NCBI RefSeq assembly: GCF_044792555.1
Contig: NZ_CP126238.1
Location: 2,852,001 to 2,916,000 of the forward strand
DNA length: 64,000 nucleotides
From: Alicycliphilus denitrificans_A
Lineage (GTDB): Bacteria > Pseudomonadota > Gammaproteobacteria > Burkholderiales > Burkholderiaceae_C
Reading direction: 5' to 3'
The translations under genes and the position numbers were made by a program. Below, one piece after another: positions 9,201 to 17,402 of this stretch. The notes beneath the pieces were generated by a model that was not told the DNA's origin, did no database searches, and was given only the letters and a program-made list of their open reading frames with translations. Within the stretch, counting starts at the first letter, position 1. Every line of letters starts with the position of its first letter.

Positions 9201-12200
9201 GCATCGGGCGCCTCCTTCTTCCACTGGTTGGCGTATTCCTGCACACGGCTGTCCCGCTTTGCCAAGTCCAGCATGGACTGCACATAATCAGGGGCCGGCA
9301 ACACATTGCGCACCCCCAGGTGGAACATCTCATGGAAAACCGTCTCGATGACAGCGTCTGCACTCCCGTGAGCGGAGGCCACAACGACGATGCGACCCTC
9401 GCCTGGTATCGCCGCCCCCATTACGCCATCCGGCGCACTGACCCCAAGCTCCTCGCTCCGGCTCACGACGTCGACTGGTGGCGGGTTGCGCAGCCCCGCA
9501 AGGGCCTGCTGCACCGCCTGCTGGGCGTCTTGAAGCGATAGGCCGCTCGCGGGCGGCGCTTCATCGCTGGTGTTGTAGAGCACCACAGCCCCGCCCTCTC
9601 CCTCCCGCGTCTCCGCCGTCTGGAAGAACGCATCGAACGCCGCCCGGATCTGCGGCAGCTCACCAGCCGTAGGGTACGGGTAGGCGCCTTCCAGCGCGAA
9701 CACCACATCCCCCACCACGTTGGCCAGGTAGTCATTGCCGGCGTTCTGGTCCTGCAGCTTGGAGATCACGTAGCTCTCGAAGGCCCGGGCCGACATCTCC
9801 GGCTTGGTGGTCCAGTAGGCCGTGGTGCGCCGGTCGTCCAGCTTTCGGCTGCGCTCCTGCATGCGGGTGAGGTTGATCGCCCGGTTCACCTCCCGGAAGG
9901 CAGCACGCATTTCCTCGCGCACGCCCTGGCCGCCCTGCTCCCGCTCGGTCATGTAGGAGCCGCCGTCGCCGCGCTGGTGCGAGAAATAGTTGTCCAGGCT
10001 GTGCCACCACTCGTGCGCCAGGCTGCCGGCGCCCTCCCGCTTGGTCAGGTTGATGACCACGTTGCCGCGCTCGTAGTGGGCGGCTGCAGCGTCAGTGCCA
10101 CCGGTTCCGCGTGCACCGAAGGCCAGTCCCAGGCGCCCGCCCAGCGACAGCGCCCGGGGTGGAAGGCCCAGCACGCCAGCCAGGTCCATCAGGGCATCGA
10201 AGGCGCGGTTCAGATCCTGCTGACGGCGCGCGCCCTCCACGTAGTTGCCGAACTGCACGCCCCGGAAGCCGAAAGCCTCCTGGAACTGCTCGGGGGTCAC
10301 GTCGGCGCCCTTGCGGTAGTCCTCACCGATGCGCGGCGCGTTCTGCGTGTTGCGCACGGGCGGCACGGCTTTGTACTTGGCCAGCAGGTCTTCCAACTCG
10401 CCCTGGTGGTCGGCCTTGTACTGGCGTGCGGCCTTCAGGTCGGCGAAGCCCGCCTTCAGCTCGGCGACATTGCGACCGATTTTCTTGCCGATGAAGAACT
10501 CACGGGCGCCCCCGGCGCGCTTACTGTAGATCTCGAAGGTCGCCCCCTTGGTGGGCGCCTGCTCCTCGGCCAGCAGTTCGGCCGCGCGCTGCTTGAAGGC
10601 CGCGATGGCCTGCTCGCGCGTGTCGCCCTTGGCAAGTTCGCGCGGCCAGCTCCCGAATGCGCTGCCCTTGGCCTCGCGTTCCACGGTCCAGATGGTGCGT
10701 GGCGGGTCGTAGTTCACGCCCTCGTACATCGAATAGCGGCCGGCAGACAGGTCGATCCCCTTGAGGGAACGCTCATGCCCCACGGCCTCATACAGCGCCG
10801 CCTTGTCCGCCACGCTGCGGATCTTGGCGCGCTCCATGTCGCGGGCAGCGGCCTGCGCGTCACTGCGCCCGGCCAAGATGTCCTCGGCGAATCCACGCAG
10901 CGCCTCGACATTGGCGGACCAGCCCTTGAGCTTCCAGTCCTTTTGCGGTTTGGTCGGAACGGCGTCGCGCATGGCGCGCACCATGGCCACCGCCTGCTGC
11001 GTCGCGCCGCCCTCCAGCAGCTTGGCGTAGTCCGGCTCGGGCCAGGTCTTGGACAACGGGTGCACCTTGGTGTCCAGCTCCTTGGCCTGGGCCATGCCGT
11101 CGGCGTAAGCCTCGGCATAGAGCATCTTGCGCGCACCTTGCAGGGTCTCGCCGAAGTCCTCGATCCTGGTGCTGGGTCGTGGTGCGGCAGCGCGGGCGTC
11201 GCGCGGGGCTTTAGCGGCGAAATTCGCTACGGTTTCTGTAGCCTCCTGCGCTTGCGGTGCTTTAGCTGGAGCGCCATTTTGTTCTGCCCCATGGCGTGGG
11301 CGCGGTGCTGGTGGGCGATCCTGCCGCTGCGCGCCACTCGATTGTTGAGCAGATACTGCTACAGCGCTTTGTGCATCAGCGGTTTCAGCTACCAATTCTG
11401 GAGCGCTGATGGTGCTGGTCGACGTGGTGCTGCGCGCGCCGCCACTGCTCATCGTGCTCGGGAACTCCGCCATCTGGGCGAGAACCTTCCGGATCGACGC
11501 CTGCAAGCGGATCACCTTCACGGGCTCGCCGTTGGCGCGCTTGGCCAGCCACTGGTGATGGCCGTCCACCACGTAGCCGTCAGCCGACACCAGGATGGAG
11601 CGATCGCCACCCTGGAAGGCGCGGGCCTTCTCCACCTTGGCCGGCGAGAACTCCGCCTGCGTCGGCTTGAGATCGTTCGCGGGCACCTCGGCGGCGCGAC
11701 TCGTGATGCCCCGCGCGTTGAGGAAATTCACCAGGGCGCCGCGGTGCTCGGCACGGATCTGCGGCATCTCGGCGCGCGGCACGCCCAGGGTGCCCGTCTC
11801 CGGCGCGAAGGCACTCCACTGCGCATCGATCTGCCCGGCGGCGAGGTCGGCGCCGTCCTGCGCCACACCAGCGCGCGGCGCATCCGCCGCGTCGATCTCG
11901 GCCACCACCTGCGCCAGCCGCATGCCCTGGGTGTCCAGACCCATGGCGCGCGCCACGCGGTTGGCCTGCATGGCGTTCGTGCGCCAGTTGGGGGCGCGCT
12001 GCGCTCCTGCTTCGATAGCCGTTTGCACCTGCCCCTGCTGCGCTGGCGGCATGCTCTGGCGCCGCTCTTGAAGCACGAAGCCAAGGGACCCGTCACCGCC
12101 AGCTGCTGCCACCTCATGCGTGCCGGCCAGTTGCTGGCGCTGCAGTTCAGCCTGCGCGGCGGCGCGCGTGGCGAAGGGTGCGCCGCCAGGTGCGGCCACC

Positions 12201-13876
12201 ATGCCCGGCACGGTCTGGGCGGCTGGAGCCGGGAGTTGCGATACCACGTCGTAGCCGCGGCCACTGGCGTGCGGCACCACCGCCGCCGCAATGCCAGCCT
12301 CGTGCGCCTGGTTGCGCAGCGCATGCGCCATGTCCAGGCGCAGCGGCTCGCCAGCGCGGTTGATGGGCGCTGATGCTTCGGCGTTCACCGGCTGGCCAGC
12401 GGTCGCGCTCGCGGTCAGGCCCAGCGGCGTGCCGACGGCACGGTCATCCACCACACGGCCCTGCACGTCGATGACATTGCTCTGATCGCTCACGCCCTGC
12501 CCGGTGCGGCGCACCTGCAGGCCACGGCCCGTGGCGCCCAGGAACTGCGCCTCCTGCACCTGCTGCGCAGCCACGGAATCAACTGCGGTGGCCGCGGCCT
12601 TGGACAGTGGGCCAGCGGCCGGATCAAGGCCCATGCGCACAGACGGCGGGCTGGTATCGGGCAAAACCGGCTCCGCGCCGATTTGGGTGGCGGCTCGCTC
12701 CCATTCGGTGTACGGATCCACCTGCGGCTCCACGGCCGCCCGGACAGCGCGCGGCGTGTCGCCCACGTTGCCCTCGCGGTCGGCGTAGAGCGTCTGCCGG
12801 TCAGGCTCTGCAGGTCGCGCCGCCTGCCGATCCCAGGCCGTGTAAGGATCAGGCTCGGGCTGCGGCCGGTCGCTCACCAAATCCTCGAACGTGGCAGGCT
12901 CGCCCCGATCGATGGGGCTGATCGGGTTTCCGGCCAGATTCTGCGCCTGCGCTTCTGCGGCCTGGATCTCGGCGTCTGCCGCCGCTGCGTCTGTCTTGGC
13001 CTGGTCGTCTGCTGCCGCGGCCTCCGCCGCCTGGCGGGCCTGGGCATCCGCGCGCTCCTGCGCTCGGCGTCGCGCGCCATCGACCGCCCCCGCCGCGCCA
13101 CCCATCACCCCGCCACCAATGCCGCCCATGGCCGCCGACAGCGCGGTGTCTTCCAGGTTCTCGCCCGTGGTGGGGTCCTTGAACGCCCCCCACTGCTCGA
13201 TGACGTTCTGCGCCCCTTCGGTCGCACCTTCCTTGAGCACGCCCTTGCCGGCTTCCTTGAGGACGGTCCCCGCAGCACCGCCGGGAACGCCCTTGAGCAC
13301 GTTGAGCGCCTTGCCCATGCCCACGCGCTCCAGCGCCGCTGCCGGCACGGTCGCCAGCAGCGCGCGAGCCTTGTCCTCCTGGCCAGCCTCCTGCTGCTCC
13401 TGGCGGATACCGCCGTATGTCTGGGTGACGATCGGCAACGCGGCTCCGATGGCGCTGCCTACCGCCGCGCCAGCTGGGCCTGCGAATGCACCCAGCTTCG
13501 CGCCGGCCGCGCCGCCCGCGACCGCCGCCGCGATCTGCGGGGCGAACTGGCCCACCGACTCCTTCACCGCGAGCCACGGGCTGTCCACCAGGTCGCGCAG
13601 ACTGCGGATGCCGGCGGGGTTGCGGTCGATGATGCCCTGGCCGGCGTCGTGCACGGCGCGCGTGACGGCGTTCGGGCCCACCACGTCCTCGGCCGCCGTG
13701 GCCGCCGTGGTGAGCATCTGGCCGCCGGTTCGCTTGATGGTGGGAATGAAACCAGGCTTGGCAGGAGCAGGCGGACCGAAAGCCTCTTCGAAGCTGAAGC
13801 TACCACCTGGCTTAGTGCCAGAGGAATCTGGAGAGAGGCCGAAGGCCTCTTCGTAGGAGAAAGACTCGTTTGCCAT
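6215..13876 (-). CDS. Giant polyvalent PLxRFG-domain phage protein
   Basis: About 2553 residues, the last and largest late gene; such proteins are packaged in short-tailed phages and ejected with DNA. Visible parts (approximate): twin SF(S)EEAFG motifs at 5-32; Ala-rich helices 60-320; two DPYTxW motifs near 350-400; a ParB/Srx-like segment 730-790 (SADGYVVDGHHQWLAK); an LPD1-type domain 1190-1390 with zincin motif AHEWWHSLDNY; a second zincin motif FHEMFHLGV near 1514; PLARFGQYV near 1857; a conserved C-terminal region (AEKFNRQVTFVAAYR near 2175) and a hydrophobic stretch near 2280-2300. The ATG at 13876 abuts GGGAGG; an in-frame GTG lies at 13891. Confidence 0.85.
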   Translation of the reverse strand: MANESFSYEEAFGLSPDSSGTKPGGSFSFEEAFGPPAPAKPGFIPTIKRTGGQMLTTAATAAEDVVGPNAVTRAVHDAGQGIIDRNPAGIRSLRDLVDSPWLAVKESVGQFAPQIAAAVAGGAAGAKLGAFAGPAGAAVGSAIGAALPIVTQTYGGIRQEQQEAGQEDKARALLATVPAAALERVGMGKALNVLKGVPGGAAGTVLKEAGKGVLKEGATEGAQNVIEQWGAFKDPTTGENLEDTALSAAMGGIGGGVMGGAAGAVDGARRRAQERADAQARQAAEAAAADDQAKTDAAAADAEIQAAEAQAQNLAGNPISPIDRGEPATFEDLVSDRPQPEPDPYTAWDRQAARPAEPDRQTLYADREGNVGDTPRAVRAAVEPQVDPYTEWERAATQIGAEPVLPDTSPPSVRMGLDPAAGPLSKAAATAVDSVAAQQVQEAQFLGATGRGLQVRRTGQGVSDQSNVIDVQGRVVDDRAVGTPLGLTASATAGQPVNAEASAPINRAGEPLRLDMAHALRNQAHEAGIAAAVVPHASGRGYDVVSQLPAPAAQTVPGMVAAPGGAPFATRAAAQAELQRQQLAGTHEVAAAGGDGSLGFVLQERRQSMPPAQQGQVQTAIEAGAQRAPNWRTNAMQANRVARAMGLDTQGMRLAQVVAEIDAADAPRAGVAQDGADLAAGQIDAQWSAFAPETGTLGVPRAEMPQIRAEHRGALVNFLNARGITSRAAEVPANDLKPTQAEFSPAKVEKARAFQGGDRSILVSADGYVVDGHHQWLAKRANGEPVKVIRLQASIRKVLAQMAEFPSTMSSGGARSTTSTSTISAPELVAETADAQSAVAVSAQQSSGAQRQDRPPAPRPRHGAEQNGAPAKAPQAQEATETVANFAAKAPRDARAAAPRPSTRIEDFGETLQGARKMLYAEAYADGMAQAKELDTKVHPLSKTWPEPDYAKLLEGGATQQAVAMVRAMRDAVPTKPQKDWKLKGWSANVEALRGFAEDILAGRSDAQAAARDMERAKIRSVADKAALYEAVGHERSLKGIDLSAGRYSMYEGVNYDPPRTIWTVEREAKGSAFGSWPRELAKGDTREQAIAAFKQRAAELLAEEQAPTKGATFEIYSKRAGGAREFFIGKKIGRNVAELKAGFADLKAARQYKADHQGELEDLLAKYKAVPPVRNTQNAPRIGEDYRKGADVTPEQFQEAFGFRGVQFGNYVEGARRQQDLNRAFDALMDLAGVLGLPPRALSLGGRLGLAFGARGTGGTDAAAAHYERGNVVINLTKREGAGSLAHEWWHSLDNYFSHQRGDGGSYMTEREQGGQGVREEMRAAFREVNRAINLTRMQERSRKLDDRRTTAYWTTKPEMSARAFESYVISKLQDQNAGNDYLANVVGDVVFALEGAYPYPTAGELPQIRAAFDAFFQTAETREGEGGAVVLYNTSDEAPPASGLSLQDAQQAVQQALAGLRNPPPVDVVSRSEELGVSAPDGVMGAAIPGEGRIVVVASAHGSADAVIETVFHEMFHLGVRNVLPAPDYVQSMLDLAKRDSRVQEYANQWKKEAPDAPQQLQALRDQGHTGSELTAQYEALAIEEGLAVVAEELRAQKQAGTRLGLRVRTLANWLASVAERMGMQGLAERIRKMTYSEAERFVLRAIDNAGRAPLEPRSPGDVTRFRTRSSATAAQRVGEVLQGLTVTHLKQQAGFKAADYRGIGLQFLGRRQLVDVYGGMLPELRRYSDLMARMDADKNEAGAGADQLAKDWAKLTDERQLAELMHDATLAQIDPAKDFVDGDNKTDWTRLRAKHQALTPAAKEVYARARDTYRQHMRDVRAAIKERIERAEMSSERRAALLKRMDDEFFGHIKGVYFPLARFGQYVVVVKDAEGKVANVSRAEGMGEADEMRRQLLAAFPQAKGFTVGKVLKAKDFVAERDSVGRGFMEQLYGVLDKQGMDAKQRAELEDALGQLYLSSLPDLSWAKHGIHRKGTPGFSQDARRAFAQNVFHGASYLAKLRYGDQLQDELAEMQRRVDAGSTSADFDSVKAQQVVGEMVKRHDAAMNPKTSGLSTFFTSLGFMFHLGLSPASAMVNLTQTALVAYPIMGARWGFAKSSAALLKASQEAARGRNDITASLSQDEKAAYDEAVRSGVIDVTMAHDLAGIAQGEDRNVSYKLQPVMRAASFLFHHAEKFNRQVTFVAAYRLAREAGAEQKQAYQQAVQATYDGHFDYSANNRPRVMQGNVARVVLLFKQYSQNMVYTLARNAQQSLKGATPEARAEARKALAGLLTTHAMAAGVLGLPMVTTLLAAASMLGGDDDEPWDAEVALRNLLADTFGQKAGEVLAHGLSRLTPWDVSGRVALDKLIFPDVQEGLEGQRLGESAMTAALGPVAAIAINVLKGVQEMSEGRYARGLEAMAPSVLRGPLKAWRYGTEGVKDKTGIVVQDEVDAAALWGQAAGFSPSSVRNAYEGKAAIVGHDRALMARRSALVEQFAMAAMAGDEEGKAEAREAVARFNEKNPSRRILPMQLAQSVAARQKRIREAQEGVYLPAKRRGAVEQGRFAVGD
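11357..11390 (-). repeat. 34-bp interspersed repeat copy inside the giant phage gene
   Basis: Same length and similar sequence as the chromosomal unit at 1572-1605 (shared GCT, CA, CGCTT, AGCG and CAGCT blocks). In frame it encodes an Ala/Val-rich linker (AETADAQSAVAV) between the ParB-like region and the next domain. A more degenerate unit may lie near 11236-11265. Confidence 0.4.
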
Positions 13877-13943
13877 CCTCCCACTGTTCACGCGCGCGCA
13901 CGATCAGTCGAACCCTATGCGGGGCGCACATGACGCCCCTGAG

Positions 13944-13972
13944 TTCGCATTTGTACGTAACTTGCGTATAAT
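13944..13972 (+). promoter_or_regulatory. Promoter of the HigBA/RelE-type locus
   Basis: TTCGCA at 13944-13949, a 17-bp spacer and a perfect TATAAT at 13967-13972, only 6 bases before the toxin ATG, so the transcript would be nearly leaderless. Repeated ACGTAA/GCGTA segments around the -10 could be the antitoxin site. Confidence 0.6.
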
Positions 13973-13978
13973 TCCCAT

Positions 13979-14317
13979 ATGAAAGCTGTCTTCGTCGAAC
14001 TGCCCGCCTTCGCTCGCTACCGGGCAGACTACCTAGACGACGACGGCTTTCGCGGCCTACAGGTTTCCATGATGAAGAACCCCGAGGCAGGCGACGTGAT
14101 CGAAGGCACGGGCGGCCTGCGCAAGCTGCGGCACGGCGATCCCCGCCGCGGCAAGGGTAAGCGCGGAGGCCTGCGGGTGATTTACTACTGGTGGGATGGC
14201 GGCCTGCAGTTTTGGCTTTTCACCCTGTACGACAAGGACGAGATGGGCGACTTGAGCTCCGACGAGAAGAAGGCGCTCAAGAGCATGTTGAAGATGGAAT
14301 TGGAGGCCCGCCGATGA
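13979..14317 (+). CDS. RelE/HigB-like toxin of a type II toxin-antitoxin pair
   Basis: A 112-residue protein of the RelE/HigB superfamily (PF06296-like), whose members cleave mRNA on the ribosome. Visible features: GTGGLRKLRHGDP near 43-55, the basic segment RRGKGKRGGLRVIYYWW and the C-terminal LFTLYDKDEMGDLS. Its stop overlaps the antitoxin start (ATGA). It points against the surrounding late genes and has its own promoter and terminator. Confidence 0.88.
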   Translation: MKAVFVELPAFARYRADYLDDDGFRGLQVSMMKNPEAGDVIEGTGGLRKLRHGDPRRGKGKRGGLRVIYYWWDGGLQFWLFTLYDKDEMGDLSSDEKKALKSMLKMELEARR

Positions 14318-14628
14318 AAAAGCGAAACCTGTTTGCAGAACTGACCGAAGGCTTCGAGGCCTTGTCGAGCGAGCGCCTGGGCAAGCAAACGCTGCGCACG
14401 CACGAGGTGGAAGTGAAGGCCGCCCCCGATATCACGGCGGCCGAGCTGCTGGCCCTGCGCGAGCGCCTGCACCTGTCGCGGCCCGTGTTCGCGGGCTACC
14501 TGCGCACCAACCCCCGCACCCTGGAAAATTGGGAGCAAGGCCGTGCCAAGCCCAACGCTCAGGCGGCCTTGCTGATTCGCTTGGTCGAGAAATTTCCTGA
14601 CACTATGCAGCGGCTGGCAGTAGTCTGA
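14314..14628 (+). CDS. HigA-like helix-turn-helix antitoxin
   Basis: A 104-residue partner of the upstream toxin. An XRE-type helix-turn-helix is clear at about residues 50-85 (LRERLHLSRPVFAGYLRTN, then TLENWEQGRAKP), typical of antitoxins that also repress their operon. The order toxin then antitoxin is the HigBA order. The 4-bp ATGA overlap indicates coupled translation. Confidence 0.88.
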   Translation: MKKRNLFAELTEGFEALSSERLGKQTLRTHEVEVKAAPDITAAELLALRERLHLSRPVFAGYLRTNPRTLENWEQGRAKPNAQAALLIRLVEKFPDTMQRLAVV

Positions 14629-14654
14629 GTGATCGCCCTGCTCTCTTGCAAGAG

Positions 14655-14675
14655 GCCCGCTTAGGCGGGCTTTCT
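14655..14675 (+). terminator. Terminator of the HigBA-type operon
   Basis: Six-bp GC stem GCCCGC (14655-14660) with GCGGGC (14665-14670), TTAG loop and a short T-run, 26 bases past the antitoxin stop. Confidence 0.8.
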
Positions 14676-14953
14676 CACGTCTTCTGTGCCCACTTCCCTG
14701 CAAAAGCCAGCGCCAGCCCAAGCACTGCACCGAAAGCCGCCAGAGCGACCCCTTCGGCCGAAGTCGGTATCGGCAGAGATTCCAGCGCCTTATCCAAATC
14801 GATGAATACACCGGTCTTGCGCTCAACACGCTCAACACGCAGTTGCAAACGCACCCCAGCAATGGCTAACAGACCACAGACGGTAAACATCGCGCGGCCC
14901 AGACTTCTCCAACAGCTTGGGCACCAGAACAGAGCTTGCAGGAAATATTCCAT
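14675..14953 (-). CDS. Small two-span membrane protein, holin candidate
   Basis: A 92-residue protein in the late-gene orientation. It has one hydrophobic span near residues 20-36 (FTVCGLLAIAGV), a charged middle (RVERVERKTG) and a second span near 68-87 (GVALAAFGAVLGLALAFAG). The size and topology fit a holin, and no other lysis gene is recognised, but this is inference only. Start is uncertain: the ATG at 14953 lacks a good ribosome site and an in-frame GTG lies at 14977. Confidence 0.55.
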   Translation of the reverse strand: MEYFLQALFWCPSCWRSLGRAMFTVCGLLAIAGVRLQLRVERVERKTGVFIDLDKALESLPIPTSAEGVALAAFGAVLGLALAFAGKWAQKT

Positions 14954-15073
14954 GCGTTGATTTTGCCCGTCGAACACCGAAAAGAGTCACCTGCTCACCT
15001 GCCGATGTAACTTGGATAAAAGACAGGCCGAATAGGATGAAGTCCTCGCAACTGCACCAGAGAGGAATAAGCC

Positions 15074-15253
15074 ATGACGCAGCCGGACAATACCACCCGC
15101 GCCCATGAACTCGCAGATGAGTGGATTGGCATCATCTTGTCGACCGATCCAGAACTGCTGGTCAGCAAAGTGAATCCGACCAAGTTTCCTGGGGACGGCA
15201 AACCGGCTGAGTTCAATTTTGAGGATGCAGCGCATCGCGCGCGCGCTTGCTGA
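15074..15253 (+). CDS. Small hypothetical phage protein (59 residues)
   Basis: An unrecognised acidic protein beginning MTQPDNTTRAHELADEWIG. The start at 15074 is well supported by GAGGA at 15062-15066. It is followed by a terminator at 15333-15356. A second small frame (15225-15320, 31 residues, MQRIARALAEFRQQL) overlaps its 3' end in the +1 frame and may be a separate micro-protein. It lies on the strand opposite to the late operon. Confidence 0.55.
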   Translation: MTQPDNTTRAHELADEWIGIILSTDPELLVSKVNPTKFPGDGKPAEFNFEDAAHRARAC

Positions 15254-15332
15254 GTTCCGACAGCAACTTGCCAACGCCCTGAGCGCACAACAGTTCCCAC
15301 CGTCTCCATACGAAGACTGATTCGAAAGTTCT

Positions 15333-15356
15333 AACCTGCTTCGCGCGGGTTTTTTT
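15333..15356 (+). terminator. Rho-independent terminator after the small plus-strand gene(s)
   Basis: AACCTGC (15333-15339) pairs with GCGGGTT (15345-15351) through one G-T pair, with a TTCGC loop and a run of T. It ends the rightward unit just before the convergent 673-residue gene. Confidence 0.8.
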
Positions 15357-15362
15357 CGGCTC

Positions 15363-17384
15363 TCACCGCACCAGCTGGAACTGTCCACCATCCCACCGCG
15401 CCGGCCCGCGCGCAGTCTGGTACACCTGCCCCTTGACCATTGCATCGCGGGATGACGGCATAGCCTGCGCGGCGTCCTGTCCACCAGCATCTGCCCGCGT
15501 CTCTCCCGTGCGCCGGTTGTAGATCACCCCTGGCTGCGTGATGAGCTGCTGCGTCTTCGGATCCACCACTTGGCCGCCGGGCGAATGTGCCCACAATTCA
15601 CCCTCAGACTTGCCACTCAGCGCCAGCAATCGCTCACGCGCACTGCGCTGCTGCTCGGGCGTGCTGGCATTTTCGAAAGCCACCTGGGCATTCTCAATGC
15701 GCTGCGCGGTTCGATTCTGGAACCCGGCCGCCGTCTGCTCCATGGCCAGCCGGCCGCGGGCGATCTGGTTGCGCTCTGCATCGGACATTGCTGAGAAGGC
15801 CGCCCGGGTGTTCGCGCCTGCCTGCTGCAAGTTTTCAGCCTGCAGGGTGTTGTCGCTCTGATAGCGACGGGTAGCGTCGTCGCGGTCACCTGCGACCATG
15901 CCGAAGTGCTCTTTTTGCAGGGTGTTGTAGGCAGCCAGCCGTCCTGCCTGCAGCGCTTCGCCCGGACCACCTTTGCCTCGCAAGTGATAAGGCGTCATGC
16001 TGCCCAGCGAGACCTCCATATTGCGTCGTGCCTTGCCGACACCACTGAATGGGTCGTCCCACTGCGCCACACGACTCTCCCAACTCTTGCGCTGCTCGGC
16101 CTGAGCCCGGTTGATAGCCTGCGCTCCGCGTACCTCAGATGCATACTGGGCCGCCTGGGAGGGATTCAGCCCACGCACGTCGATGCCGTCGGCGGTATAG
16201 CCACTGCTACCTGAGCCTCCACCTGCGCTGGTGCCTTGCGGCAATCTATCCGCCACGCCGCGCAGCCCAGCGCTGCTGTCGGCTACGCTACCAGGTGCTG
16301 GCCCGCCCGAAGCTTGCTGCTGTATGCCACGTTCGGCAAATGCATAGCTCCCGTTGGGGCCCGTGGCCACGTTCGTGCCCGCCGGCGCCACATCAAATGC
16401 AGAGAAGCCTCGGCCGTTCAATCCACCGCCAGGCAGCGCCTTGCCGCTGGGATCGTTGTACGACACCTGTCCACTCACGTTGCCGCCGCTGAATTCCATC
16501 GTGCCGTTGGCGCCGCGCGTGACCGTGATGCGCCCGGCGGGGTTCATGGTGGCCGCCTGCTCATTGGTCAGCGTGGTGCGGTCGCCAATAGGGCCGTAGC
16601 CGGACAGGGTGTCGGTGGTGGGCGGCGCCGCTGGGGACTGCAGGGGGCGCGATGGATCCACCGCCAGCGGGTTAATCGAGCCGCGCCCAGCACCCGCAGT
16701 AGAGGGCGTCACGCCCTCCGGCAATGGGCGCTGGCCTGCAGGCGCTGGCGCCGCACTCGCGAGCATGGGCACAGCCGATGCACCAGCGGTAGCCGCGCCC
16801 ACGTTCATGAGACGTGACACCACATTGAGGCCCGAGCTGATCGCGCCGCCCGTTTTGGCAACGGCAGGCACAGCGCCGGCAACGCCCGGCAACGCGGCCG
16901 CTGCATTTGTCAGGTTGCGCCCTGCTTCGGTGTTGGCCCAGCTATTCTGCGATCCGTCGGCGGCCGGTGCTTTCGGGCCTTCGGTGGGAATCTGTGAAAC
17001 GCGGTCAGCCACGCCTTGCAGCCCTGCTGCGGTTGCAGGCGTATGCGCTGGTGCGGGGTTGATCTGGGAGACGGTGCTGTCCTGCGCGGCCGCTGCCGCA
17101 TCGCCAAAGCTGTTGGGGCGCTTGAGCTGATCGTCTTCGACCAGCCCGCCGTCAGCGAAGCGCGCGGTATGCGCTGGCTGGCCGCTCGGCTTGTGGGTCA
17201 TGCGCACCAGGTCGCGCAGGCTCTTCACGCCCACCTTGCGCACGGTGTCCGCCGGCAGTACGAACTCGCCATCGGACAGGCGGGCATGGATGGAGTCGGA
17301 AGTCGCGGTGCCAGGGCCGCGGACATGGCCGCCATCAGCCAGAGCCATCATGCGGCGGCGGAAATCGGGGTGCTTCGTGGGCAT
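15363..17384 (-). CDS. Phage late protein of unknown function (673 residues)
   Basis: The N-terminus contains GPGTATSDSIHARLSDGEFVLPADTVRKVG, a motif found in many internal or tail-associated virion proteins of short-tailed phages. The rest is Ala/Gly/Pro-rich with low-complexity stretches (about 90-400) and a helical C-terminal half with Gln-rich segments (about 440-620). It sits between the adaptor gene and the giant polyvalent protein, consistent with an ejected or tail-hub protein. No enzyme motif is seen. Confidence 0.7.
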   Translation of the reverse strand: MPTKHPDFRRRMMALADGGHVRGPGTATSDSIHARLSDGEFVLPADTVRKVGVKSLRDLVRMTHKPSGQPAHTARFADGGLVEDDQLKRPNSFGDAAAAAQDSTVSQINPAPAHTPATAAGLQGVADRVSQIPTEGPKAPAADGSQNSWANTEAGRNLTNAAAALPGVAGAVPAVAKTGGAISSGLNVVSRLMNVGAATAGASAVPMLASAAPAPAGQRPLPEGVTPSTAGAGRGSINPLAVDPSRPLQSPAAPPTTDTLSGYGPIGDRTTLTNEQAATMNPAGRITVTRGANGTMEFSGGNVSGQVSYNDPSGKALPGGGLNGRGFSAFDVAPAGTNVATGPNGSYAFAERGIQQQASGGPAPGSVADSSAGLRGVADRLPQGTSAGGGSGSSGYTADGIDVRGLNPSQAAQYASEVRGAQAINRAQAEQRKSWESRVAQWDDPFSGVGKARRNMEVSLGSMTPYHLRGKGGPGEALQAGRLAAYNTLQKEHFGMVAGDRDDATRRYQSDNTLQAENLQQAGANTRAAFSAMSDAERNQIARGRLAMEQTAAGFQNRTAQRIENAQVAFENASTPEQQRSARERLLALSGKSEGELWAHSPGGQVVDPKTQQLITQPGVIYNRRTGETRADAGGQDAAQAMPSSRDAMVKGQVYQTARGPARWDGGQFQLVR

Positions 17385-17402
17385 GGGAATCTCTCTGTGG
17401 TG

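Noticed and set aside
9977..12373. A 798-codon plus-strand frame inside the giant phage gene
   Set aside because: Antisense shadow of a continuous conserved gene; no ribosome site or recognisable domain.
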